From Candidatus Bathyarchaeota archaeon (lineage in GTDB: Archaea; Thermoproteota; Bathyarchaeia; Bathyarchaeales; SOJC01): DNA of 55,080 nucleotides. The translations under genes were made by a program, and so were the position numbers. The notes beneath the pieces are model-generated. The model was not told the origin of the DNA. It saw only the letters and a list, made by a program, of their open reading frames with translations, and searched no databases. This document shows positions 24,632 through 33,827 of this stretch, piece by piece; within the stretch, counting starts at the first letter, position 1, and each line of letters opens with the position of its first letter. The stretch spans positions 1 through 55,080 of the forward strand of contig JAGLZW010000028.1 in assembly GCA_023131225.1 (NCBI GenBank), given 5' to 3'.

Positions 24632-25931
24632 ACGTTTCTTGGAACAACTTGACACAGAAGGAGAACTAACAAGAGTAAGAAAGGAAGTCTCGACTGAGTA
24701 TGAACTGGCGGGAATTATAGATGCCCTCAAGGAAAAGCCCATATTTTTTGAGACAGTGAAAGAGTCCAACATCCCTGTTGTAGCTGGTCTCGTCTCTTCA
24801 AAAGAGTTGGTCGCCAAAGCTCTAAACGTAGAAAGGAGGCAATTGCTGCACAAGCTATCTAATGCGATAAAAAAGCCTTTTCCGTCTCCGAATGTTGTGA
24901 AGAAGGGAGAATGCCAACAAATCGTTGAGAAAGATGTTGATCTAACAAAACTCCCGATAATGAAGTACACAGAAAAGGACGGTGGAAAATATGTGGCATC
25001 CGCCATAGCGATAATAAGGGACCCTGAATTGGGTAGAAACATGTGCTTCCACAGGTTGATGCTGCTGGATAGGAAAAAGTTTGTAGCCAGAATCGTCGAA
25101 GATAGGGGAACGGACACCGCCCTGAAAAAATCTGGTGGCGAACTTGAGATAGCGATGTGCATAGGAAACTCAACCGCCGTTCTCCTAGCTGCTTCCACAT
25201 CTCTGCCGAAAGGCGTCGACGAATTAGGAATGGCTAATGTGCTAGAAAAAACGGAACTGGTGAAATGTAAAACCGTTGATCTCGAGGTCCCGAGAGACTG
25301 TGAAATTGTATTAGAGGGAAGAATAACGAAAGAAAGAGCACCTGAAGGGCCATTCTTAGACCTCACAGGAATCCTCGACAAGGTAAGACAGCAACCAGTA
25401 ATAGAAATAAGCTGCATGACCTCTAGAGAAAAGCCCATCTACCAAACCATACTTGCTGGAAGAAAAGAACACAAGCTATTAATGGGAATGCCCAGAGAAC
25501 CAACTATCTTCAATGAAACGAACAAAGTTTGTGAATGCAAGGATGTTTACATAACTATTGGTGGTTGCAGCTGGCTGCATGCAGTCGTGCAAATAAAGAA
25601 ACGGAACGCAGATGATGGAAAAAAAGCGATCAGAGCGGCTTTTAAAGGTCACAGATCATTGAAGCACTGTGTTGTTGTGGATGACGACATAAATATCTAT
25701 GATCCGAATGAAGTCGAGTGGGCAATTGCAACTAGATTTCAAGCAGATGAAGATGCTGTTATCCTACCAAAACAAAGAGGATCTTCTCTTGATCCCTCTG
25801 GAGATTTGACTGAAGGAAAAAAAGCGATAACATGCAAGATGGGATTAGACGCAACGATTCCATTCACACAAACAGGTAAAGGCTTCAGGAAAGAGGAATA
25901 CAGAGAAGTTGATCTAGGCAAATTCTTGTGA
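24621..25931 (+). CDS. UbiD-family decarboxylase, probable anhydromevalonate phosphate decarboxylase
   Basis: A 436-residue UbiD-type decarboxylase (prenylated-FMN family), with MKYTEKDGGKYV, NMCFHRLMLLDRKKF, EGPFLDLTG and the C-terminal TIPFTQTGKGF. In the archaeal mevalonate route described in Aeropyrum pernix, a UbiD homologue removes CO2 from trans-anhydromevalonate phosphate to give isopentenyl phosphate. Its position directly before the dehydratase subunits supports that role over ubiquinone-type decarboxylation. Start TTG 24621 behind GGAGG. The UbiX needed for the cofactor is not in the window. Confidence 0.88.
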   Translation: MGFRRFLEQLDTEGELTRVRKEVSTEYELAGIIDALKEKPIFFETVKESNIPVVAGLVSSKELVAKALNVERRQLLHKLSNAIKKPFPSPNVVKKGECQQIVEKDVDLTKLPIMKYTEKDGGKYVASAIAIIRDPELGRNMCFHRLMLLDRKKFVARIVEDRGTDTALKKSGGELEIAMCIGNSTAVLLAASTSLPKGVDELGMANVLEKTELVKCKTVDLEVPRDCEIVLEGRITKERAPEGPFLDLTGILDKVRQQPVIEISCMTSREKPIYQTILAGRKEHKLLMGMPREPTIFNETNKVCECKDVYITIGGCSWLHAVVQIKKRNADDGKKAIRAAFKGHRSLKHCVVVDDDINIYDPNEVEWAIATRFQADEDAVILPKQRGSSLDPSGDLTEGKKAITCKMGLDATIPFTQTGKGFRKEEYREVDLGKFL

Positions 25932-25935
25932 TTTT

Positions 25936-27132
25936 ATGTATCTCACGAAAGAAGAAGAGAGAATGCTGAAGGGAGAAGAGGGCTACGCAGTAAAAAAATC
26001 CATGGAGATACTCGTCGCCTTAGGCGACATCTACGGCGCTGAAAAGCTCATAAAAGTAGGCTCTGTTCAAGTGGCAGGTGTATCATACCATAACCTCGGA
26101 GATGCTGGTCTGGAATTTCTAAACGAATTGGCAGAAGACGGGAAAGTCAGAGTGCTCACAACTTTGAATCCTGCAGGAATGGATCTGAAGGATTGGAAGA
26201 AGCTCGGGATCGACGAGGAGTTCGCAAGAAAGCAGAATTTGGTCATCGACGCCTTCAAGAAAATGGGCATAATCATCTCTTGTACGTGTACTCCTTACCT
26301 GATAGGTAACCTACCAATATACGGAGAGCATATTGCTTGGTCGGAATCCTCTGCAGTTACTTTTGCCAACTCTGTTATCGGAGCAAAGACAAATAGAGAA
26401 GGAGGCCCATCAGCTCTTGCGGCGGCTTTTGTTGGCAAAACACCGTACTATGGACTTCATCTGGACGAGAACAGAGCACCAGACACTCGTGTGCACGTAG
26501 CTGCAAAATTGAAAAAAATCTCAGATTGGGGAGCTCTTGGCTACTGTATTGGCAAGAAAGCAGAAAACAAAATCCCGTACGTAACTGGCATTGAAGATGC
26601 TAATTTAGATGAGTTGAAATCTTTCTGTGCCTCCGTGGTGACTTATGGCTCAAAACCCCTGTTCTATATGAGGGGAATAACCCCTGGATCCGAAAAACAT
26701 CAACCCCCTAGAGAGACTATCACAATTGAGAATGAGGACATAGAGGAAGCATACCAAAGCATTAATGACGACTTTTGCACCGTCGATTTAGTCTGCATTG
26801 GTTGCCCCCACTGCTCAATTAAAGAAATCGCTGAAATAGCAAAGCTGCTGAAAAACAAGAATATATCTTCAAACACCGAATTCTGGGTCGCATGCTCAAG
26901 ATTTGTGAAACATATCGCAGATGAAAGAGGTTACACTGAAGTAATCGAAAGGGCTGGGGGGAAATTCGCTTGTGACACTTGCATGGCTGTAGCTCCACTG
27001 AGAGGAAAATTTCGATCTGTCGCAACAACCTCTGCAAAAGGATGCTACTACTCAAAACATAACGATATGATGACAAAAATGGGAAGTCTGGAAGAATGCA
27101 TAGAAGCTGCGGTGAAAGGAAAATGGAGTTAA
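25936..27132 (+). CDS. Phosphomevalonate dehydratase large subunit (aconitase X)
   Basis: A 398-residue AcnX/DUF521 protein that dehydrates mevalonate 5-phosphate to trans-anhydromevalonate 5-phosphate together with the small subunit. Conserved cysteines suited to an Fe-S cluster: CTCTPYL (116-122), CIGCPHC (287-293) and CDTC (346-349). SESSAVTFANSVIGAKTNREGGPSAL is the usual AcnX core. It starts four bases after the decarboxylase stop and overlaps the small-subunit gene. Confidence 0.92.
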   Translation: MYLTKEEERMLKGEEGYAVKKSMEILVALGDIYGAEKLIKVGSVQVAGVSYHNLGDAGLEFLNELAEDGKVRVLTTLNPAGMDLKDWKKLGIDEEFARKQNLVIDAFKKMGIIISCTCTPYLIGNLPIYGEHIAWSESSAVTFANSVIGAKTNREGGPSALAAAFVGKTPYYGLHLDENRAPDTRVHVAAKLKKISDWGALGYCIGKKAENKIPYVTGIEDANLDELKSFCASVVTYGSKPLFYMRGITPGSEKHQPPRETITIENEDIEEAYQSINDDFCTVDLVCIGCPHCSIKEIAEIAKLLKNKNISSNTEFWVACSRFVKHIADERGYTEVIERAGGKFACDTCMAVAPLRGKFRSVATTSAKGCYYSKHNDMMTKMGSLEECIEAAVKGKWS

Positions 27133-27512
27133 GAGGAAGAACCATTTCAAAGGGAGTTGCAGAAGGAGAAGCCCTGAGCACATCACAACCAATCTCATTT
27201 TATGGCGGGGTTAACCCAGATACCAGCGAGATAATAGAAAAAGGGCATGAACTGGAAGGAAAAAGAGTCAGAGCTAGAATGTTAGTTTTCCCAAATGGAA
27301 AAGGATCAACCGTTGGGTCCTACACACTCTACAGAATGAAAAAGAATGGTATGGCTCCTGCCGGAATCATAAACAAAGAATGTGAAACTGTGGTCGCTGT
27401 TGGTGCTATAATCTCAGAAATTCCTTGTGTTGATAAGATTGATGTTTCAAAAATAAGAACAGGAGATTTCGTTCATTTAGAGAATGGCGTTGTCACAATA
27501 AAGAAGCAATGA
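27123..27512 (+). CDS. Phosphomevalonate dehydratase small subunit
   Basis: A 129-residue DUF126/AcnX swivel-domain protein, the partner of the large subunit. Motifs: GVAEGEAL, FPNGKGSTVGSYTLYRM and AIISEIPCVDKI. Start ATG 27123 overlaps the large-subunit stop by ten bases, so the two chains are coupled. Confidence 0.92.
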   Translation: MELRGRTISKGVAEGEALSTSQPISFYGGVNPDTSEIIEKGHELEGKRVRARMLVFPNGKGSTVGSYTLYRMKKNGMAPAGIINKECETVVAVGAIISEIPCVDKIDVSKIRTGDFVHLENGVVTIKKQ

Positions 27513-27535
27513 GTTCAGATGGTTGATGCTTCGCG

Positions 27536-27561
27536 GCCCGGTTTTTAGGCACAAAACGGGC
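27536..27561 (+). terminator. Hairpin after dehydratase genes
   Basis: GCCCG-G-TTTT (27536-27545) can pair with AAAACGGGC (27553-27561) apart from one bulged G, closing a short loop. It sits between the dehydratase stop and the next promoter, so it may end or attenuate transcription. No long T tract follows. Confidence 0.35.
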
Positions 27562-27605
27562 TGGAGATAGAAATAGGTGCATAATAGCTTGGGCTGAACC
27601 GAAGA

Positions 27606-27613
27606 ATTTAAAG
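27606..27613 (+). promoter_or_regulatory. TATA box ahead of isopentenyl phosphate kinase
   Basis: ATTTAAAG about 45 bases upstream of the start codon, making the second half of the isoprenoid cluster a possible separate transcript. Confidence 0.5.
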
Positions 27614-27653
27614 CGCGTCAAAAAGGCTATAGAGCAAGCTGACGGAGGGGCTT

Positions 27654-28496
27654 TTGTTGCTAGAAGAACTGCGGACGGAGCCAAAATTTAAGGGCAAGGC
27701 TGAAGGCAAATTAGTTGTTTTGAAGCTCGGTGGCTCCGTGATAACCGATAAAGAAAAACCTATGACCCAAAATCTAGACGCCATACAACGGCTGGCAAAG
27801 GAAATAGCTGACGCAAATGTTGAGCGACTAATTATAGTGCACGGCGGCGGCAGCTTCGGTCACCCTCTAGCAAAACAATACAAGATCAAAGAAGGCTACG
27901 AAGAGCAGTCACAAATTGAAGGTTTTTCAAAAACACATCAAGCCATGCTGGAACTAAATAAACATGTTGTGGACGCTCTAATACGCCATAATATCGCAGC
28001 CTTCTCTGTTTCTCCCTCATCCTTCATAATTACGAAGGCTGGTCGAATCCAAGTCTTCTATGACAGCACGTTGACACGGCTTCTAGACACGGGGTTTGTG
28101 CCCGTGCTTTTTGGAGATGTCATTCTCGACATCAATATTGGATTCACAATACTCTCTGGTGACCAACTGGTTGCTGCCTTGGCGACAAGATTCAAGGCTT
28201 ATAAGATAATTATTGGTGCAGACGTAGATGGCTTGTGCACTTCTGACCCGAAGACTGATGTTTCTGCACAGTTGATACCACATATTACGTTGCAGAGGTT
28301 GAAAGCTCTTCTACATAATATTGAAGAAGCAAAAGTAACCGACGTGACTGGGGGCATGTTGGGCAAGATTTTGGAGTTGATACCAGCTATTAATGCTGAC
28401 ATTCCAGCGATAGTTGTTAATGCTGCGAAGGAAGGCAACATTTACAAGGCGCTTAAGGAAGAGGAAGTAATCGCAACATTAATCGAAAAAGAGTGA
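27654..28496 (+). CDS. ipk: Isopentenyl phosphate kinase
   Basis: Phosphorylates isopentenyl phosphate to isopentenyl diphosphate, the last step of the archaeal mevalonate route. A 280-residue amino-acid-kinase fold: VLKLGGSVITDK (22-33), HGGGSFGHPLAKQY with the catalytic-type His at 70, and GADVDGLCTSDP. The start is TTG 27654 or the adjacent TTG 27657, behind GGAGGGG. Confidence 0.94.
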   Translation: MLLEELRTEPKFKGKAEGKLVVLKLGGSVITDKEKPMTQNLDAIQRLAKEIADANVERLIIVHGGGSFGHPLAKQYKIKEGYEEQSQIEGFSKTHQAMLELNKHVVDALIRHNIAAFSVSPSSFIITKAGRIQVFYDSTLTRLLDTGFVPVLFGDVILDINIGFTILSGDQLVAALATRFKAYKIIIGADVDGLCTSDPKTDVSAQLIPHITLQRLKALLHNIEEAKVTDVTGGMLGKILELIPAINADIPAIVVNAAKEGNIYKALKEEEVIATLIEKE

Positions 28497-28499
28497 AAT

Positions 28500-29597
28500 G
28501 TGTTGCCAGGTCAAACGGAGAATAGAAAAGCTGATCACATACGAATCTCCTTGGAGGAAAATGTGCACGCTAGAAGGATTGCCACGGGTTTTGAAAGCGT
28601 CTGCTTCGTGCACCGAGCCTTACCTGAAATCGACCGCGATAGAATCCGTCTCACTACGAGAGTTTTCGATCACGAATTTTCCGCTCCGATTTTTGTTGGC
28701 GCCATGACTGGAGGTACAAAAGAGGCCGCAAAAATCAACACTTTTATCGCTGAAGCGGTTGAGGAGCTCGGTTTGGGGATGGGTGTTGGAAGCCAAAGAG
28801 CAGCAATAGAAGAAGCTGAACTAGAGTCAACATACAAAATTGTTAGGAAGAAGGCTCCAGAGGCCTTTTTGGTTGCCAACATTGGAGCATCTCAGCTTGT
28901 GCAAGGATATGGTGTTGAAGAAGCTGAAAGAGCGGTGGAAATGATTGAAGCAGACGCCTTAGCAATTCACCTAAACCCACTGCAGGAGGCAATCCAACCA
29001 GAAGGTGAAGCAAATTATGTTGGTGTCCTTCAAAAAATAGAAGAGATAACGAAGGCGCTTCAATTACCCATAATTGTAAAAGAGACAGGGGCAGGTATAT
29101 CCGCTGAAACTGCGAAGAAACTTGAACAGGCTGGAGTACAAGGCATCGATGTTTCTGGCGCTGGTGGGACAAGTTGGGCGGCTGTAGAATATTACCGAGC
29201 AAAAACTGCTGAAGACGTGTTTCGACAACGGTTGGGCGAGAGTTTCTGGGACTGGGGTATACCTACTGTTGCAAGCCTGGTAGAAGTCAGCCAATCCACA
29301 AAACTTACGGTCATGGCTTCGGGCGGGGTGCGAACAGGTATAGATGTAGCAAAGGCATTGGCGTTGGGTGCAAGTCTAGCCAGCATGTCTACTCCAATAC
29401 TACGTCCTGCTACTAAGAGCACAAGCGAAGTGAAAAAAGTCTTGAATTTCGTCATCGAAGAATTGAGAAACACCATGTTCCTCGTCGGCGCAGAATCATT
29501 GGACGAAATGAAGAAAGCTCCCTTGATATTACTAGGAGAGACAGCAGATTGGTTAGAAAAGCGAGGCTTCAAACCTGAATTGTATGCAAGGCGATAA
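28500..29597 (+). CDS. fni: Isopentenyl-diphosphate isomerase, type 2 (FMN-dependent)
   Basis: Interconverts IPP and DMAPP. 365 residues, TIM-barrel: RKADHIRI at the start, GAMTGGT phosphate/FMN loop, HLNPLQEAIQPEGEANY active-site segment, IVKETGAGIS, and GIDVSGAGGTSWAAVE. Start GTG 28500 (or TTG 28503), four bases after the kinase stop. Confidence 0.95.
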   Translation: MLPGQTENRKADHIRISLEENVHARRIATGFESVCFVHRALPEIDRDRIRLTTRVFDHEFSAPIFVGAMTGGTKEAAKINTFIAEAVEELGLGMGVGSQRAAIEEAELESTYKIVRKKAPEAFLVANIGASQLVQGYGVEEAERAVEMIEADALAIHLNPLQEAIQPEGEANYVGVLQKIEEITKALQLPIIVKETGAGISAETAKKLEQAGVQGIDVSGAGGTSWAAVEYYRAKTAEDVFRQRLGESFWDWGIPTVASLVEVSQSTKLTVMASGGVRTGIDVAKALALGASLASMSTPILRPATKSTSEVKKVLNFVIEELRNTMFLVGAESLDEMKKAPLILLGETADWLEKRGFKPELYARR

Positions 29598-29599
29598 CT

Positions 29600-30676
29600 A
29601 TGGAAATTAAGGTTGAGAAGTTTCTAGAAAGGCAGGTTGCCATCGTTGATGAGATGATTGAAAAGTATATTCCGAGAGAATTCAGGGAAGACGCAGTTGT
29701 CTTTGCTCTTAATCCACCGAGATATGCGTATAATCTTGGCGCCTTGAATAAGGCAGTCGCAGAACCCATTTGGGAGTTTCTTAACCGAGGTGGAAAACGT
29801 TGGAGACCCAGCCTATTCCTATTAATTTGTGAAGCATTAGGAAAGAATCCAAAAGACTTCCTAGAATACGCCATAATCCCCGAGGTCATACACAACGGAA
29901 CATTGATGATAGACGACATAGAGGACCAGTCGGAATTGAGGAGAGGTAAACCATGCACTTACAAGTTGTTTGGCCTAGACATAGCAATAAACGCTGGCAT
30001 CGCCATGTGCTATCTCCCCCTTCTATCTCTCATTAAAAACCGAGACAAAATCCCAACAACCATGCTAAACAAGGCTTACGAGATTTACGTGCAAGAAATG
30101 ATTAGCCTAAGCTTTGGTCAAGCAATGGACATCGCGTGGCACAGAGGCTTAGCAGACGCAGACAAGATAGATGAACAAGATTACTTGCAAATGTGTGCTT
30201 ATAAGACTGGAACTTTGGCGAGGATAGCGGCGAAGTTAGCTGCAGTCTTATCAGGAGCTGATGACAAGTTAACTGAAAAGCTGGGATATTTCGCAGAGGC
30301 TGTTGGCGTGGCTTTTCAGATACAAGATGACGTCTTAGACTTAACTGAAAGAGAGTTTGCTGAAAAGAAAGGGGCGCGGGGAATGGACATTTCTGAAGGC
30401 AAACGCACATTGATGGTTATCCATACTTTACAAATAGCAACGCTCACAGACAAAAAACGACTTCAAGAAATTTTGAGAATGCACACAAACAAGCAAGAGC
30501 TACGTGACGAAGCCATCGCCATAATGGCGAGGTACAACTCCATCGAGTACGCAAAAGAGCATGCACGCAAAATTGTGGGAGAAAGCTGGAGCAACGTTGA
30601 CACGTTACTGCCCGCTTCAACTGCAAAAGAAAAATTAAGAGCCTTCGCCGACTATCTTATCCAAAGAAAAATTTGA
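29600..30676 (+). CDS. Polyprenyl diphosphate synthase (geranylgeranyl/farnesyl type)
   Basis: Chain-elongating trans-prenyltransferase making C15-C25 precursors of archaeal lipids. 358 residues with the first aspartate motif DDIED (105-109) followed by RRGKP, and the second in QIQDDVLD. GGKRWRP near 64-70 binds diphosphate. Product length cannot be fixed by eye. Starts two bases after the isomerase stop. Confidence 0.93.
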   Translation: MEIKVEKFLERQVAIVDEMIEKYIPREFREDAVVFALNPPRYAYNLGALNKAVAEPIWEFLNRGGKRWRPSLFLLICEALGKNPKDFLEYAIIPEVIHNGTLMIDDIEDQSELRRGKPCTYKLFGLDIAINAGIAMCYLPLLSLIKNRDKIPTTMLNKAYEIYVQEMISLSFGQAMDIAWHRGLADADKIDEQDYLQMCAYKTGTLARIAAKLAAVLSGADDKLTEKLGYFAEAVGVAFQIQDDVLDLTEREFAEKKGARGMDISEGKRTLMVIHTLQIATLTDKKRLQEILRMHTNKQELRDEAIAIMARYNSIEYAKEHARKIVGESWSNVDTLLPASTAKEKLRAFADYLIQRKI

Positions 30677-30684
30677 GAATTTGA

Positions 30685-32439
30685 GTGACTTTATTGTCTT
30701 CTAACGCTGAACTCAGAGAAAAGATGAAGAAAATCGCACTGCTAAACGCCATTAGGCATGAAGGAAAGGCGCAGCAAGGACCAGTTATCGGCAAACTACT
30801 AGCTGAAATGCCAAGCTTAAGAGCAAAGGCCAAGGAAATAGCACCTATTGCGGTACAGATTCTTAGAGAAGTCAACAACCTTAGTTTCGAAGATCAAAGA
30901 GAAATTGTAGAGGAGAACTGGCCTGAAGCTTTTGTACGAGTGAAAGTAGAAGAGAAGAAGAGACTTCCACCATTGCCGAACGTAGACAAGTATGAAGTGG
31001 TTGTGACACGTTTTTCTCCTAACCCCGACGCTCCGATCCATCTTGGCTCTGCAAGAGCCATAATTCTGTGTCACGAATATGCAAAAATGTACGGGGGAAA
31101 GTTTCTCGTGCGCTTCGAAGACACAGATCCAAAACTGAAACGTCCACAGCTACAGTTTTACGACTCCATAAAAGAAGATTTGGAATGGCTAAAATGCAAA
31201 CCCGATGAGTACTTCATTCAAAGTGACCGTTTACTGATCTATTACGAATATGCAGAGCGATTACTTAGAGAAGGAAATGCTTATATCTGCACCTGCAAAT
31301 CCGAAACGTTCAAAAAATTGATTTTAGCCAAGAAGCCATGCTCATGCCGCAGTCTGCCGTCCAAAGAACAGATAAAACGTTGGAACGAAATGCTTGATGG
31401 CACTTGCAAAGAAGGAGAGGCCGTTGTACGCGTCAAAACAGATCTTACGCACCCAAATCCAGCGGTTCGAGATTGGCCAGCGCTACGCATAATCGACACC
31501 GAGACTTTTCCGCATCCCCGTGTCGGCAGCAAATACCGTGTCTGGCCACTGTACAACCTCGCATGTGGCGTAGATGACCACCTCATGGGTGTAACGCATA
31601 TAATACGTGGAAAAGAACATTTGACTAATCAGACTCGGCAAGAGTTTATGTATCGTTATTTTGGCTGGAAGTATCCAGAGGCAATTCATTATGGACGTAT
31701 GAAAATCACTGGGGCATCTTTAAGTAAGTCAAAGATCGTGCAGGGAATGCGTGATGGAGTCTATAAGAGTTGGGACGATCCAAGGTTAGCGACTTTTGCG
31801 GCGCTTAGACGGAGAGGCATACAAGCAGATGCGATAAAGCAGTTGATGATTGATGTTGGACCTAAGACGCAAGACATAACGCTTAGCTGGGAGAACATGT
31901 ATTCGCACAACAGAAGGATCATTGAGCCTAAAGCGAACCGTTACTTCTTTGTGTACAACCCTGGGAAAATAATTGTGAGCAATCTTCCCAAATCATTTGT
32001 CGCAAAAATTCCTTTGCATCCTGACTATCCTGAAAGGGGCTTTCGCAGATTCAATGTTAAACCAAAAGGCAGTGTTGCAAAGTTTTGGATAGCAAATAAA
32101 GATGTTGAGAAAATGAGGAAAGATCAAGTTATTCGGTTTATGGAGCTATTCAACATAAGAATAAGCAGTTTGGAAGAAGATGTTGTGAAAGCAGTTTTTC
32201 ACAGTCAAGAGTATAAAGAAGCGAGGAAAGTTAAGGCGCCATTAATTCACTGGATTCCAGAAAACGCAGATGCAAGGTGCCAAGTGGTGTTACCTGACGC
32301 TTCAGTTGCTGAGGGTTTGGCTGAAGAGGGTTGTAAACAACTGCAAACTGATACTATTGTGCAGTTTGAACGGTTTGGTTTTGTGAGAATAGACCGTAAG
32401 AAGGAAGGGTTGATTACCGCCTATTATTGTCATCGTTAA
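30685..32439 (+). CDS. gltX: Glutamyl-tRNA synthetase
   Basis: Charges tRNA-Glu (and in most archaea tRNA-Gln for later amidation). 584 residues; class I signature PIHLGSARA and KMSKS-type loop ASLSKSK, with the archaeal beta-barrel anticodon domain. A CTCK...CSC cysteine group (near residues 203-221) may bind zinc. Start GTG 30685, eight bases after the prenyl synthase stop, probably cotranscribed with isoprenoid genes. Confidence 0.96.
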   Translation: MTLLSSNAELREKMKKIALLNAIRHEGKAQQGPVIGKLLAEMPSLRAKAKEIAPIAVQILREVNNLSFEDQREIVEENWPEAFVRVKVEEKKRLPPLPNVDKYEVVVTRFSPNPDAPIHLGSARAIILCHEYAKMYGGKFLVRFEDTDPKLKRPQLQFYDSIKEDLEWLKCKPDEYFIQSDRLLIYYEYAERLLREGNAYICTCKSETFKKLILAKKPCSCRSLPSKEQIKRWNEMLDGTCKEGEAVVRVKTDLTHPNPAVRDWPALRIIDTETFPHPRVGSKYRVWPLYNLACGVDDHLMGVTHIIRGKEHLTNQTRQEFMYRYFGWKYPEAIHYGRMKITGASLSKSKIVQGMRDGVYKSWDDPRLATFAALRRRGIQADAIKQLMIDVGPKTQDITLSWENMYSHNRRIIEPKANRYFFVYNPGKIIVSNLPKSFVAKIPLHPDYPERGFRRFNVKPKGSVAKFWIANKDVEKMRKDQVIRFMELFNIRISSLEEDVVKAVFHSQEYKEARKVKAPLIHWIPENADARCQVVLPDASVAEGLAEEGCKQLQTDTIVQFERFGFVRIDRKKEGLITAYYCHR

Positions 32440-32464
32440 AACGTGACAACTTGAGGTGATTGAT

Positions 32465-33013
32465 ATGAATGAGCGGAATTATGCCCTGTTTGGCGTTGTT
32501 GGACCTATAGTGGCTTATCTTTTCATCATTGTCTCTATAGTGCTGTCGCCTTGGTTTAGTTGGTCGGTCAACGCTTTAAGCGATCTTGGGCATGCTGTTA
32601 GAAGCGATGTTGCGCCGTTATTTAATTTCGGTTTATTGCTGGCGGGGTTCTTCATTATGATTTATTCAATCACAGCCTTTAGGGACCATGCTAAATATGC
32701 CAGCTACTGCTTGTTAATCTCGGCTTTTCTGCTTCAGTTGGTCGCGACTTTTGATGAAGTGTACGTCTTTCTCCATTTTCGGGTATCAGTATTATTTTTT
32801 GTGTCATTCGGCTTCGCCTCTATCACCTACGCCTTAGAAAAAAAGTCTATTCTAGCCTTAGCGGCGTTCACGATTGGTTTAGGTTCATGGATTTTGTATT
32901 TTGCGGGGATTTATGGTGCGGGAGTTGCTGTGCCTGAAACCATATCGTCGGTGGCAGTTGTGTCGTGGGTTATGTTGTCTGCTTTTAGAATCTACCTTGG
33001 CAAATCGGTTTAA
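32465..33013 (+). CDS. DUF998 family membrane protein
   Basis: A 182-residue protein with about six transmembrane helices; FGVVGPIVAYLFIIVSIVLS and NALSDLGH are typical of DUF998. The function is not known. Start ATG 32465 with GAGGTGAT upstream; it may be the last gene of the gltX transcript. Confidence 0.8.
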   Translation: MNERNYALFGVVGPIVAYLFIIVSIVLSPWFSWSVNALSDLGHAVRSDVAPLFNFGLLLAGFFIMIYSITAFRDHAKYASYCLLISAFLLQLVATFDEVYVFLHFRVSVLFFVSFGFASITYALEKKSILALAAFTIGLGSWILYFAGIYGAGVAVPETISSVAVVSWVMLSAFRIYLGKSV

Positions 33014-33137
33014 CATTGAAGTATAATAATAGGAATTTGAACAATGCAATTTCGAGAAAGTGAATTTCAAATATTTACTCAGATTTCTTAAGAGATTTAT
33101 TCGCAGTGATGAACCATAAGAAAGGAGAGATTATGCA

Positions 33138-33476
33138 ATGTCCCGTTCAAGACTGGAAAAGTACTTAAGCATTCTTGAAACTCTAGTTCCTGAACCTCTA
33201 GAGTTTGAAGACATTTCGTATAAGGCTGACATAGAGTGTAGCACGTTGAAGCGGTACTTGGATTTTCTGCTTTATCACAAGCTTGTTGAAGAACGCGCTT
33301 TAAACAAAAAGAAGGCAGTTTACGCCATTAATGAAAGAGGATTAGCAGTATTCAAAACATTGAGAGCGCAAAAATACTTTCAAAAACTTAAGAATATCTT
33401 ACCAGTGGTAGAGGAAGCAAGCAGCGTTGGACCGATACTTTCAAAACACGCTCACGAACTTGGAGAGGAGCGTTAG
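33138..33476 (+). CDS. Winged-helix transcriptional regulator
   Basis: A 112-residue protein resembling archaeal ArnR1-type winged helices: an HTH at about 18-60 (FEDISYKADIECSTLKRYLDFLLYHKLVEE) with a wing (KKAVYAINERGLAVFKTL). The C-terminal 35 residues may dimerise. Its target is unknown. AAAGGAG lies ten bases ahead of the ATG. Confidence 0.8.
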   Translation: MSRSRLEKYLSILETLVPEPLEFEDISYKADIECSTLKRYLDFLLYHKLVEERALNKKKAVYAINERGLAVFKTLRAQKYFQKLKNILPVVEEASSVGPILSKHAHELGEER

Positions 33477-33581
33477 TTGTCTTCATTTGGTCAAGAAGTG
33501 TGGTTAGTCCTGTTGGAGATATACAAAGCGTTTTACACCTTCGAAATGCGATTATTTAGAATATGCAGTTTTGTCAAGTAG
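33477..33581 (+). CDS. Possible 34-aa hydrophobic peptide coupled to regulator
   Basis: TTG 33477 follows the regulator stop at once, with GGAGAGGAG six bases ahead. The 34-residue product (VWLVLLEIYKAFYTF) is hydrophobic and amphipathic. Its end overlaps the next TTG start. The evidence is only ribosome-site spacing. Confidence 0.3.
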   Translation: MSSFGQEVWLVLLEIYKAFYTFEMRLFRICSFVK

Positions 33582-33771
33582 TGGGGGACCTCAATTGAGT
33601 GGGAAGACAATGAGTGTTCAACTGATAGAGAAAATTAAACAAGAAATTAAAACTGAAAGAAACTATGTGGATGCGCAAGAGCAAACAGTTAAGATTAGTC
33701 TCAAGGACATGACTCAAGAAGAGAAAATACACGAAGCCATCAAGCCATTATACTTAAAAAGGTACGAATAA
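33571..33771 (+). CDS. Small charged hypothetical protein
   Basis: 66 residues from TTG 33571, or 53 from ATG 33610; the protein is rich in Lys, Glu and Gln (IEKIKQEIKTERNY ... EEKIHEAIKPLYLKRYE), mostly helical. No family recognised. It lies on the same strand after the winged-helix gene. Confidence 0.45.
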   Translation: MSSSGGPQLSGKTMSVQLIEKIKQEIKTERNYVDAQEQTVKISLKDMTQEEKIHEAIKPLYLKRYE

Positions 33772-33827
33772 TAGCCAAAGGCTTGTTATTAGCTCTGCGT
33801 ACTTTGCGTTATAGCGCCCTTCAGGAT

